Positions 26,097-33,875 of a stretch of 64,000 nucleotides of DNA are shown piece by piece; the stretch's first letter is position 1, and the number at the start of each line of letters is the position of its first letter. Below the pieces are notes generated by a model. That model searched no databases and had not been told where the DNA came from. It saw only the letters and a program-made list of their open reading frames with translations. The position numbers and the translations under genes are program-made. The DNA is from Alphaproteobacteria bacterium (GTDB taxonomy: Bacteria; Pseudomonadota; Alphaproteobacteria; CALKHQ01): positions 1 to 64,000 of the forward strand of contig JAWKYB010000020.1 in assembly GCA_041396705.1 (NCBI GenBank), written 5' to 3'.

Positions 26097-26151
26097 CGGC
26101 CGCCGTCGACCGCCGCGATGCCCGGGCGACCCGCCGATGCAAGGGCGGCGC

Positions 26152-26844
26152 CTATTGCGGGTTGCAGGCGACCCAGCCGCGGAAGGTGAAGCCGGCGTAG
26201 AACAGATCGACGCCATGGAAGCCGGCTTCCCTTAGCAGCGCCGCGTCGCGCTGCGGGCTCAGCACCGGCAGGCGGGCGGCGATGGCGTCGGCGGCGCTCC
26301 GTGCCTGCGCGGCCGGCACGCCGGACGCGGCGGCGAAGGCGGCATAGTGGGCGAGCCACGCCGCCTTGTCGCCTTCGGCCTGCGGGAAGCTGTGATGGGC
26401 GACCACCAGCGGCGCGCCGGGCTTCAGCCGGCGGCGCAGGCCAGCCAGCGTTGCCAGGCGCTCCGACTCCGGCACGAAGTGCAGGGTCAGCAGGCACGTC
26501 GCCCCGTCGAACGGCCGGTGAGGCGCGGTGTCGATCAGGCCCTGGTGCAGGTCGACGCGTTCGGCCAGCGGGCCGAGCATGCGCGCCGCCAGCGCCAGCA
26601 TCTCGGCCGACGGGTCGACGCCGACGAAGCGCAAGCCCGGATGCCATTCGGCGAACGCCTTCAGCTCCAGCCCGCCGCCCGCCCCGAGGACGAGGATGCG
26701 GGCATCGCCGCCGCAGCGCTCCGCCAGCAGCAGCGCCGCCATCCGCTGCAGGTCGCGAAAGCCGGGCACGAGCCGGACCGGCCCCTCGGCATAGCGCGCA
26801 ACCGCGGCGGGGTCGCTGAACGACGAGACGGGTGAGGCGGACAT
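26152..26844 (-). CDS. Class I SAM-dependent methyltransferase
   Basis: 230-residue methyltransferase. SAM-binding motif I is ARILVLGAGGGLELKAFAEW, motif II LRFVGVDPSAEMLALAARML, the acidic motif is in HQGLIDTAPHRPFDGATCLL, and the post-motif is RRRLKPGAPLVVAHHSFP. The C-terminal helices (DAALLREAGFHGVDLFYAGF) resemble Methyltransf_12/25 enzymes acting on small molecules. It converges with the dioxygenase operon and lies next to tRNA-Ser. Target unknown. Confidence 0.83.
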   Translation of the reverse strand: MSASPVSSFSDPAAVARYAEGPVRLVPGFRDLQRMAALLLAERCGGDARILVLGAGGGLELKAFAEWHPGLRFVGVDPSAEMLALAARMLGPLAERVDLHQGLIDTAPHRPFDGATCLLTLHFVPESERLATLAGLRRRLKPGAPLVVAHHSFPQAEGDKAAWLAHYAAFAAASGVPAAQARSAADAIAARLPVLSPQRDAALLREAGFHGVDLFYAGFTFRGWVACNPQ

Positions 26845-26927
26845 GGCATGTCCTCGCCGGCGCGCCGGTCGATATCGCTACCGACGACCGGCCCGACCGC
26901 GCGAGGCGCTGCTTGGTGACGGCGCAG

Positions 26928-27017
<90 letters not shown>

Positions 27018-27258
27018 GCGGGGCACGCGCGGGCCGGGTGACGGCTCGCGGCGCGGTGGCGGACCATAGTCAAAGCCCCGGCCGGCCGCAAGTCCATCCG
27101 CTATCGGCTCGCCGGTGCGGGCGCGATGGCAGAAGCGGCGGGATTACCGCGTGTTCGTTTGACTCGGCCGCGGCCGCGGCGGAGGCTGGGGCCAAGGCGA
27201 CGGGCCGCTCGGCGGCGTGGGGCGCGCCGACGCGATCCTCTGTCCGGGAGCCGCCGCC

Positions 27259-28512
27259 ATGTCGCAAGCCCCATCGCCGCAGGGCACCCCTGCATCGCTG
27301 TCGTTCACCTTCCACGGCGTCGTCGAGACCGTCGCGACCGAGTTCCCCAACCGCGGTGCCGCCGGCTTCGGCTTCGCGGAGGGCGAGCACGTCACCGCGA
27401 CGTTAGCGCTGAGCGGCGCCACCGCGGCGGGGGCGGCAGCCGCCGTCGGCGGCGGCACGGTCTTCGTGCCCGTCGACCCGGACGAGGTCGCGCTCGACGT
27501 GCCGATTCCACGGCGGGTCAACTGGGACGAACGGTTCATCGCCGGCACGTTCGACGAAGCCGACACGGCCTTCCTGCCGGACGTGTTCCTGTTCGCGGCC
27601 GCGGCGCTCGACCGGCCGCTGGACGGGCTGAAGTTCCTGCTGGCCAACGGCGACCTCGATCCCGACGGCCCGAACGGTCGGGTCGACCAGTCGGAATACC
27701 GCATCCGCCTGACCGACGACGACGACAACGAGGCGGCGATGAACGGGCTGTGGCTGCCGGACGGGGTCGCGCTGAACCGGGTCTACGGCACGGCGGACGC
27801 CGACATCCTGCGCGGCACCGGCGATCTCAACGCGATCTGGGGCCTGGAAGGCGACGACCAGATCCTGGTCAAATCCGGCGTCGGCTATGCCTGGGGCGGG
27901 TTCGGCGACGACACCATCAAGGGCAACGACGGCGGCGACGTGCTGATCGGCTGGTCCGGCGACGACAGGATCCTCGGCCGCCGCGGCGACGACAGCCTGC
28001 TGGGCGGCGACGGCAACGACCTGCTGCGCGGCGAGCCGGGCGACGACGTGCTGCGCGGCGGGCGCGGCGACGACAGCCTGAAGGGCGGCAGCGGCGACGA
28101 CCTGCTGTTCGGCGACGACGAGGCCGACATCCTGCAGGGCAACGACGGCACCGACAGCCTGGACGGCGGCTTCGGCGACGACACGATCGACGGCGGCAGC
28201 GGCGACGACGTCATCGTCGGCGGCAACGGCGACGACACCCTGGACGGCGGCCCCGGCGACGACCTGTTCCTGTTCGACGTGCGCAGCGACAACGCCGATA
28301 CCATCCTGGGATTCCGCACCGGCGCGGGTTCGGACGACGTCGTGCGGATCGCGAACTACGCCGGCGACCTGGCCGACCTGTTCGCCGGCGCCTTCGACGG
28401 CCCCGACGGCGCGGTGTTCAACCTGCGCGCCGCGCCGGGCTCGTTCGTCGGCCTGACCTTCGTCGGCCGCGCGGTCGCCGACTTCGACGCCGACGACTTC
28501 GTGCTGGTCTGA
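27259..28512 (+). CDS. RTX-type calcium-binding repeat protein
   Basis: 417-residue protein. The N-terminal third (about 1-175) is a domain without clear relatives, containing DPDGPNGRVDQSEYRIRLTD, a possible Ca site. Residues 180-350 carry about 15 glycine-aspartate nonapeptides (GGFGDDTIK, GRRGDDSLL, GGSGDDLLF, GGNGDDTLD and so on), which form a calcium-bound beta-roll in RTX proteins. The C-terminal tail FRTGAGSDDVVRIANYAG and FDADDFVLV fits a type I secretion signal region. No signal peptide. The secretion genes are not in the window. Start MSQAPSPQ follows CGGGAG. Secretion by type I is inferred. Confidence 0.85.
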   Translation: MSQAPSPQGTPASLSFTFHGVVETVATEFPNRGAAGFGFAEGEHVTATLALSGATAAGAAAAVGGGTVFVPVDPDEVALDVPIPRRVNWDERFIAGTFDEADTAFLPDVFLFAAAALDRPLDGLKFLLANGDLDPDGPNGRVDQSEYRIRLTDDDDNEAAMNGLWLPDGVALNRVYGTADADILRGTGDLNAIWGLEGDDQILVKSGVGYAWGGFGDDTIKGNDGGDVLIGWSGDDRILGRRGDDSLLGGDGNDLLRGEPGDDVLRGGRGDDSLKGGSGDDLLFGDDEADILQGNDGTDSLDGGFGDDTIDGGSGDDVIVGGNGDDTLDGGPGDDLFLFDVRSDNADTILGFRTGAGSDDVVRIANYAGDLADLFAGAFDGPDGAVFNLRAAPGSFVGLTFVGRAVADFDADDFVLV

Positions 28513-28533
28513 CCGCGCCGGCCGGCGCCGGGG

Positions 28534-29436
28534 TCAGACGAGGCCGAGCCAGCGCCGCTGCCACGGCGGCAGGGCGAAGGCCGCGCGATGGACGGCCGGG
28601 TCGTAGTGCCGGCCGGTATGGGCGGCAACCGGCTCGGCCAGCGAAGCGCCGTCGCGGCTGTAGAGGAAGAAGCAGAAGTCGGCGCCGGGGTAGAGCGGCA
28701 CCTTCTCGCGATAGACCTGCATGTGCGGCAGCAGCCCGGTGCGGCGCATCGCGTTGACCAGGTTCTCGCCGCCGGCGCTGACCTCCTGCAGGAAGCGGCC
28801 GCCGTTGCGGTCGAGGAAAATGCTGTCGGAATCGACGATCACGCCGTGCGGCGCCACCAGCGCGCACAGGTCGGCGAGGAAGGCCTCGGTGAACAGGTTG
28901 GCCGACGGGCCGACCGGCTCGGTCAGGTCGAGCAGGATCACGTCGTAGATCTCGCCGCGGGCGCGGGCGTCGCGCACCGGCCCGGCCGCGTCGGCCACGA
29001 TCAGCTGCACCCGCGGGTCGTCGTAGGCGCCGTTGACGCCAAGATAGCGGTTGGACAGCTCGATCACCCGCCGGTCGATCTCGACCATCGTCACGCGGGC
29101 GACGAAGTCATGCACCAGCGCCTCGCGCAGCGCGCCGCCGTCGCCGCCGCCGATGATCAGCACCGCGGCGTCGCGGCGCGCCCGGCCCAGCAGCGGCACG
29201 TGCAGCGCCATCTCGTGATAGATGAACTCGTCGGCCTGCGAGGCCTGGATCAGGCCGTCGAGCACGAGGATCCGGCCATAATCGGCATGTTCGAGGATCT
29301 CGATGGCCTGATACGGGCTCTGCTCGCGGTGCAGTCGTCGCACCTCCAGCGAGAGAGCGGCGGGGATGGCGTCGCTGCGCTCGCGCCACCAGAAGGGCGG
29401 CGACGGCGCCTCGGCGGCTGACGGGTCCTGGGTCAT
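28534..29436 (-). CDS. speE: Spermidine synthase (polyamine aminopropyltransferase)
   Basis: 300-residue aminopropyltransferase. FWWRERSDAIPAALSLEVRR opens like SpeE; the gate-keeping YGRILVLDGLIQASQADEFI and YHEMALHVPLL, the nucleotide motif VLIIGGGDGGALREALVHD, the acidic VTMVEIDRRVIE, and the catalytic-Asp segment ILLDLTEPVGPSANLF follow in order. The last is DLTEP instead of the common DSTDP/DCTDP; the Asp is kept. ATG is the first start after the family's usual N-terminus. Convergent with the RTX gene. No speD or speC neighbour, so the gene may serve a polyamine pathway encoded elsewhere. Confidence 0.88.
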   Translation of the reverse strand: MTQDPSAAEAPSPPFWWRERSDAIPAALSLEVRRLHREQSPYQAIEILEHADYGRILVLDGLIQASQADEFIYHEMALHVPLLGRARRDAAVLIIGGGDGGALREALVHDFVARVTMVEIDRRVIELSNRYLGVNGAYDDPRVQLIVADAAGPVRDARARGEIYDVILLDLTEPVGPSANLFTEAFLADLCALVAPHGVIVDSDSIFLDRNGGRFLQEVSAGGENLVNAMRRTGLLPHMQVYREKVPLYPGADFCFFLYSRDGASLAEPVAAHTGRHYDPAVHRAAFALPPWQRRWLGLV

Positions 29437-29879
29437 CGCGCGGTGATAGACCGAGCGGCGCTGCGCCGCATCAGATTCCTTGCGGCACCACGCGCGAACG
29501 CGCCGCGATCGCCCGATGGACGTCGGCACGCCGATCGCACGATCGAGGGAAGACGCCACCCTGCCGCCCTCATCTTCGGAGTCGCGGTCCGCCGGCCCGG
29601 GTCGGAGCAGGTCGGGTCCGCAAGTGAATTATCGACCAGACCGCAAGATTGGATCCTAGATTACACAAATAAAATATTGCGAGCGAATAATGAATGCAAA
29701 ATGAAATGGATTTACTTTGAAAACATCCGGCACGCCCCCTAGCTGAGTGCGGCGAGGCGAGGGCGTTCTTCCGGTCGCGATCTTGGCGGTCGCCGGCCGG
29801 TGCCTGGATCGCCTCTGCAGCAAGGCACGGAATCGGCCGGCAGGCATGCCGGGGCGTGCCGCATCACTTGGAGGACGCA
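29437..29879. other. Gene-free stretch with strongly AT-rich patch (29630-29735)
   Basis: In a genome near 70% GC by eye, about 100 bp here (TTACACAAATAAAATATTGC, ATGAATGCAAAATGAAATGG) are mostly A/T. A 99-codon open frame crosses it but has no coding features. It lies upstream of the first DUF1344 gene and may hold its promoter, an UP-element or nucleoid-protein binding site. No -35/-10 pair can be chosen with confidence. Confidence 0.4.
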
Positions 29880-30137
29880 ATGATTCGTCAATTCGCACTT
29901 CCCGCCGCCTTGGTCGCGCTCGCGGTTTCGGCGCCGCTGGCCCAGGCCGAGGAGGCATCGGGGGTGGTGATGGCGGTGGATGTCGCCAGCCAGACCCTGA
30001 CCCTGGAAGACGGCACCGTGTTCCAGCTGCCGGCGGGCTGGAACGACCCGGCCGTGGTGCCCGGTGCCCTGGTCGCGGTGACATACGAGACCGAAGGCGA
30101 CGTTCACATGGCCAGCGCGGTCGAGGTCTCCAACTAG
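29880..30137 (+). CDS. DUF1344 family exported small protein (copy 1)
   Basis: 85-residue protein with a signal peptide (residues 1-23, ending PLAQA). The mature domain is the DUF1344 fold: EASGVVMAVDVASQTLTLED, then GTVFQLPAGWN and LVAVTYETEGDVHMASAVEV. The family is periplasmic, of unknown function, common in Rhizobiales and Rhodospirillales. Start follows TTGGAGGACGCA. A second family member lies 313 bp downstream; strong hairpins stand between them. Confidence 0.85.
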   Translation: MIRQFALPAALVALAVSAPLAQAEEASGVVMAVDVASQTLTLEDGTVFQLPAGWNDPAVVPGALVAVTYETEGDVHMASAVEVSN

Positions 30138-30147
30138 GCGGGCCGCA

Positions 30148-30175
30148 GGCGGGCGGAGGGCTCCCTCCGCCCGCC
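30148..30175. terminator. Perfect 13-bp stem hairpin after DUF1344 copy 1
   Basis: GGCGGGCGGAGGG, 2-nt CT loop, then the exact complement. A terminator-like hairpin 10 bp after the stop codon, without a T-tract; could end transcription with help of Rho or protect the 3' end. Confidence 0.5.
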
Positions 30176-30215
30176 GTGCCGCCGCGGCTGCCATAAATGG
30201 CCGCGCCATCACATA

Positions 30216-30253
30216 GCGAAGCGGGCGGAAGGGCAACCTTCCGCCCGCTTCGC
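30216..30253. other. Perfect 17-bp stem hairpin with GCAA tetraloop
   Basis: Arms 30216-30232 and 30237-30253 pair without a mismatch around GCAA, a GNRA tetraloop. It shares the core GCGGGCGGAAGG with the previous hairpin. It lies about 200 bp before DUF1344 copy 2, in a gap without a gene. Possibly a structured 3' end, a bidirectional terminator or an RNA-protein site. Confidence 0.5.
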
Positions 30254-30450
30254 GTTCGACCGTGCGTCGTTGCCGGCCGGCGAGCCGGGGCGCGTTGCCG
30301 CCACGCCTTCGCCACATTCCGGCGCTCCAATCGCGATCGGGCGGACGGCCGGTCGTTCCGGCGCTTGCCGGCGGCGGTACAGCGCGACGCCGCGCCCGGC
30401 CAGGGCCGAAGCAAGGCCGCTCGGCCGCCCGAACGAGAGGGGAGCGGAAC

Positions 30451-30705
30451 ATGCGCCGTTTCATCGGTCCGGTCATCGCCGCGGCGATGCTCGCGTCGGT
30501 GCCGTTCGTGCTCAGCGACGAAGCCACCGGCGTCGTCCGCGACGTCAATCCGGTCGAACACACCCTGACGCTCGAGAACGGCATCGTCTTCCAGCTGCCG
30601 GCCGACCGCATCGGGTCGGACGTCGCGCCCGGCCAGCGCGTGCGGGTGAAGTACGAATCGCGCGGCGGCCACAACGTTGCCAGCGACATCGTCCTCGATA
30701 TCTGA
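30451..30705 (+). CDS. DUF1344 family exported small protein (copy 2)
   Basis: 84-residue paralogue of the gene at 29880. Signal peptide 1-22 (RFIGPVIAAAMLASVPFVLS); domain DEATGVVRDVNPVEHTLTLEN, GIVFQLPADRIG, QRVRVKYESRGGHNVASDIV. The shared VFQLPA strand and overall plan are clear. ATG 451 follows GAGGGGAGCGGAAC. Likely product of an old duplication; function unknown. Confidence 0.83.
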   Translation: MRRFIGPVIAAAMLASVPFVLSDEATGVVRDVNPVEHTLTLENGIVFQLPADRIGSDVAPGQRVRVKYESRGGHNVASDIVLDI

Positions 30706-30733
30706 GCGCGCGCGGCCGCTGTGCAAGCGCTGC

Positions 30734-30752
30734 CGCGGTGCCCGGCACCGCG
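30734..30752. other. 8-bp-stem hairpin after DUF1344 copy 2
   Basis: CGCGGTGC, 3-nt loop, GCACCGCG, 28 bp after the stop. A modest terminator-like structure, without a T-tract. Confidence 0.35.
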
Positions 30753-30818
30753 CCGCGATCTGGATCGGCCGATGCCGAGGTCCTATGGTCCGGGGCATGA
30801 CGCGCAGGAGGTGAATCC

Positions 30819-31736
30819 ATGCCCCGCATCCGCTTGTTCCTGGCCGGTCTGTGCACGGCGCTGGCCGCGCTGGCGCTTGCGGCGCCGGCATCGGCCGCCG
30901 CCGCCGACTATGCGCTCTACGGCGACACCCTGCTGTGGCGGCTCGATCCGCCCGGCGGCGGCGCGCCGAGCTATGCCGTCGGCACCATCCACATGGTCGA
31001 CCCGGTATTGGAGCCGAGCCTGCAGCGGGCGCGCGACCGGCTGCGCGAGGCCGGCGCGCTGATCGTCGAAACCGACGTCTCCGACGCGGCCCAGCTCGAT
31101 GTGGTTGCGGCGATGATCCTGACCGACGGCCGCGCGCTGCCGGACCTGATCGGCAAGGAGGCGTTCGACCGGCTGGCGGCGATCGCCGAGGACTACGGGC
31201 TGCCCGGGATCTTCCTGCGCACGCTGGCGCCGTGGGGCGCCGCCCTGATGATCAGCGTGCCGGCGGAGCAGATGCAGCGGATGGCGGCGGGCGACGCGGT
31301 GTTCGACCAGGCGCTGATCGATTCGGCCCAGGCCTGGGGCCTGCCGGTGGAGACGCTGGAGTCGATCGACGAGCAGATCGACGCCTTCGCCGGCCACTCC
31401 GAGGCCGACCAGATCACCATGCTGCTGCACGCGATCGAGGTCCACGACCAACTGGACGCGATGGTCGAAGCGATGCTGGCACGCTATGTCGCCGGCGACC
31501 TTGCCGGCCTCGCCGAGCTTGCCCTGGTCGAGATGAGCGCCGGCGACGAGACGCTCGACGCGCGGGTGCTCGACGCGCTGATCACCGACCGCAACCGACG
31601 GATGGCAGAGCGCATGCTGCCGCTCCTGGCGCAGCACCCGCATCTGGTCGCCATCGGCGCCATGCACCTGCCGGGCGAAGAGGGCGTTCTCAACCTGCTT
31701 GCCCAGCAGGGCTGGAAGATCAGCCCGGCGCGCTGA
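30819..31736 (+). CDS. TraB/GumN family protein (copy 1)
   Basis: 305-residue exported protein, signal peptide about residues 1-27 (ending PASAAAA). The TraB/GumN pattern is clear: LLWRLDPPGGGAPSYAVGTI with the HM pair after it, LREAGALIVETDVSDAAQ, and the C-terminal PHLVAIGAMHLPGEEGVLNLLAQQGWKI. Two GxxH-type segments are thought to form a metal-dependent peptidase-like site (TIKI/EreA superfamily); in this protein both His are kept. The name GumN comes from a Xanthomonas exopolysaccharide locus, but no xanthan genes are here. A second copy follows at 31851. Confidence 0.87.
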   Translation: MPRIRLFLAGLCTALAALALAAPASAAAADYALYGDTLLWRLDPPGGGAPSYAVGTIHMVDPVLEPSLQRARDRLREAGALIVETDVSDAAQLDVVAAMILTDGRALPDLIGKEAFDRLAAIAEDYGLPGIFLRTLAPWGAALMISVPAEQMQRMAAGDAVFDQALIDSAQAWGLPVETLESIDEQIDAFAGHSEADQITMLLHAIEVHDQLDAMVEAMLARYVAGDLAGLAELALVEMSAGDETLDARVLDALITDRNRRMAERMLPLLAQHPHLVAIGAMHLPGEEGVLNLLAQQGWKISPAR

Positions 31737-31850
31737 CCGGGCCGCCGGCGGTATTGCCGGCGGTCGATACAAAATCGAACAACCGCCGGTAACGGCTGCG
31801 GCGCGCAATGCGCTATTGACGTGTCACCGCGTTCCGACGTGAGGGTTGAC

Positions 31851-32782
31851 ATGGTGCAGGCAGCGAATTGGCCAGGCCGCATCCGGCGGGCGGCGGCAGC
31901 GGCGGCGGCCTGGGCCTTTGCCGCGGTCGCCCCGGCACTGGCCGGCGCCGGGCCGGACTTCCTCGACGGGCCGCTGATGTGGCGCCTGGACCCACCTTTC
32001 GGCGGCGAGCCGAGCTACATCGTCGGGACGATGCATGTGGCGGACGCGCGCCTGGACCCGGCGCTGGAGCGGGCGATAGCCCGGCTCGGCGAGACCGGGG
32101 CGCTGATCGTCGAGGCGGTGCCGGACCAGACCTTCAGCGCGCGCTATCAGATGGCGACGTACATGGTCGACGGCCGCGACCTGGCGGAGATGCTCGGCCC
32201 GGATCGCTTCGCGCGCCTCGTCGAGGTCGCCGCGCCACTGGGCATACCCGACATCCTGCTGCGCAAGATCGAGCCCTGGCGGTTGATGTTCGAGCTGCTC
32301 TACTCCGATGAGCAGCTGGCGCGCATCGCCGAGGGCGAGCCGGTCTTCGACCAGAGCCTGATCCAGTCCGCCCAGTCCGACGACCTGATGGTCGTCGGCC
32401 TGGAGACGGCGGACGACCAGATCGCCGCGTTGCGCGCCATCCCGCCGGAACTGGCGCTGCAGATCCTGATCGGCCAGATCGAGGACCGCGGCCTGGTCGC
32501 ACGCACGCTCGACCAGGCGACCGAAATCTATGTCGCCGACAATCTGGGCCAGGTGGCCGCCTTCACGGCGGATGGCATGGGCGAATATTGGGGCGACATG
32601 GACCAGGCGCGTTCCTGCGCCCGATGGTCGAACAGCGCAATCTGCACATGGCGGAACGGCTCAAGTGGTACCTGGTCCAGCGCCCCTATCTGGTGGCCAT
32701 CGGCGCGATGCATCTGCCGGGCAAGACCGGCGTCCTCAGCCTGCTGGTGCAGCAGGGCTGGACGGTGCGCCCGGCGCCCTGA
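31851..32782 (+). pseudogene. TraB/GumN family protein (copy 2), frameshifted near the C-terminus
   Basis: Paralogue of the previous gene. Residues 1-30 form a signal peptide; LMWRLDPPFGGEPSYIVGTM then HVADARLDPALERAIARL and later AEGEPVFDQSLIQSAQSDDL align with copy 1. At about 32604-32611 the frame is lost: the family tail FLRPMVEQRNLHMAERLKWY and LVAIGAMHLPGKTGVLSLLV reads in another frame to a stop at 32782, fitting one missing base. Left uncorrected, translation runs without a stop into the next gene. Otherwise it looks functional. Start follows GTGAGGGTTGAC. Confidence 0.78.
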
Positions 32783-32891
32783 GCCCGCGCGTGCGGCCAA
32801 GGCCCGGCATCCTTGCGCCGCAAGGCATGCGTCGCTAAGACGGGCGCCGGCGGCCGACTCGCTCGCGCCGTCGGACGGCGTGGGAGACGGC

Positions 32892-33875
32892 ATGGGGCGG
32901 TGGATCGCGCTGGCGGGCAAGATCGTCGTCACCGGTCTGCTGGCCTGGCTCGCGGTGCGGACGGTCGATTTCGAGGCCGTCGGCGCGCGCTGGGCCCTGC
33001 TCGACCCGCTCTGGCTGGTGCCGGCCGCCGCGCTGATCGCGATCCAGCTCGGCGTCGCCGCCTGGCGCTGGTACCGGATCGGGCTCGGCCTGGGCGCCGC
33101 CACACCGCTCGTCCGCTGCAGCTGGATCACGCTGGTCTCGATGTTCTTCAACCAGACCCTGCCTTCGGTGATCGGCGGCGACGCGATCCGCGTCTGGCTG
33201 ACCCGTGACGTCGCCGGCGGCATCCGCATGGCGGTGCACACGGTGCTGGTCGACCGCGGCGCCGGGCTGCTCGGCCTGCTGCTGCTCGGCACGCTGTGCC
33301 TGCCGGGGTCGCTGGCGCTGGTCGACGACGATGCCGGGCGGCTGACGCTGATCCTCATCGTCAGCGGCGGCATTGCCGGCGCGGTGGTGTTCTTCCTGCT
33401 CGGTCTGGCGCCGTCGGCCGGCGTGCGGCTGCCCGGGTTCCTGGTCGAGATCCGGCGCTTCGTCGCCGGCGCCACCCGCGTGCTGCTGCGCCTGCGCCCC
33501 GGCGTCGCGGTGTGGTCGGCGGCGCTGACGGTCCATCTGCTGACCGTCGCGATCCTGCTCTGCCTCGCCCGCGGCATCGCGGTGCCGCTGTCGGCGCCGC
33601 AGGCGCTGTACCTGGTGCCGCCGGTGCTGATGATCACGGTGCTGCCGATCACGGTGGCCGGCTGGGGCCTGCGCGAGGGTGCCATGATCGCCGCGCTGGA
33701 CTATGTCGACGTGCCGGCCGACGACGCCTTCGCCCTGTCGGTGCTGTTCGGAGTCGCGTATCTGATCCTCGGCGCCATCGGCGGGCTGACCTGGCTGGCG
33801 GCGCGGGGCGAGCGGGAACGCGCGCGGTCCGCACCCGCGGTGGCGCCTTCGCCGGTCGATGCCGGCCGTGGCTGA
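32892..33875 (+). CDS. LPG synthase-type (AglD/MprF N-terminal, UPF0104) membrane protein
   Basis: 327-residue integral membrane protein of the lysylphosphatidylglycerol-synthase TM family, with about eight helices. Typical are WYRIGLGLGAATPLVRCSWI, then SMFFNQTLPSVIGGDAIRVW, VDRGAGLLGLLLLGT and MITVLPITVAGWGLREGAMI; these G/P-rich loops mark the family, which includes flippase- or transfer-linked proteins in glycolipid pathways. Only the membrane domain is present, no soluble aminoacyltransferase. Its 3' end overlaps the next glycosyltransferase gene, indicating joint expression in envelope lipid decoration. Confidence 0.87.
   Translation: MGRWIALAGKIVVTGLLAWLAVRTVDFEAVGARWALLDPLWLVPAAALIAIQLGVAAWRWYRIGLGLGAATPLVRCSWITLVSMFFNQTLPSVIGGDAIRVWLTRDVAGGIRMAVHTVLVDRGAGLLGLLLLGTLCLPGSLALVDDDAGRLTLILIVSGGIAGAVVFFLLGLAPSAGVRLPGFLVEIRRFVAGATRVLLRLRPGVAVWSAALTVHLLTVAILLCLARGIAVPLSAPQALYLVPPVLMITVLPITVAGWGLREGAMIAALDYVDVPADDAFALSVLFGVAYLILGAIGGLTWLAARGERERARSAPAVAPSPVDAGRG

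Noticed and set aside
27780..28270. Regular repeats in the RTX gene as a possible CRISPR or tandem-repeat array
   Set aside because: They are the coding units of 9-residue calcium-binding repeats in one open frame; no spacer/repeat pattern of CRISPR size.
29443..29742. 99-codon open frame across the AT-rich patch
   Set aside because: Poor codon use, no ribosome-binding site, no similarity; antisense to the start of the spermidine synthase leader region.
31821..33875. 684-residue apparent fusion of TraB/GumN and LPG-type membrane protein
   Set aside because: The middle part is out-of-frame TraB tail. The proper tail reads in another frame to a stop at 32782, and the membrane protein has its own start at 32892.
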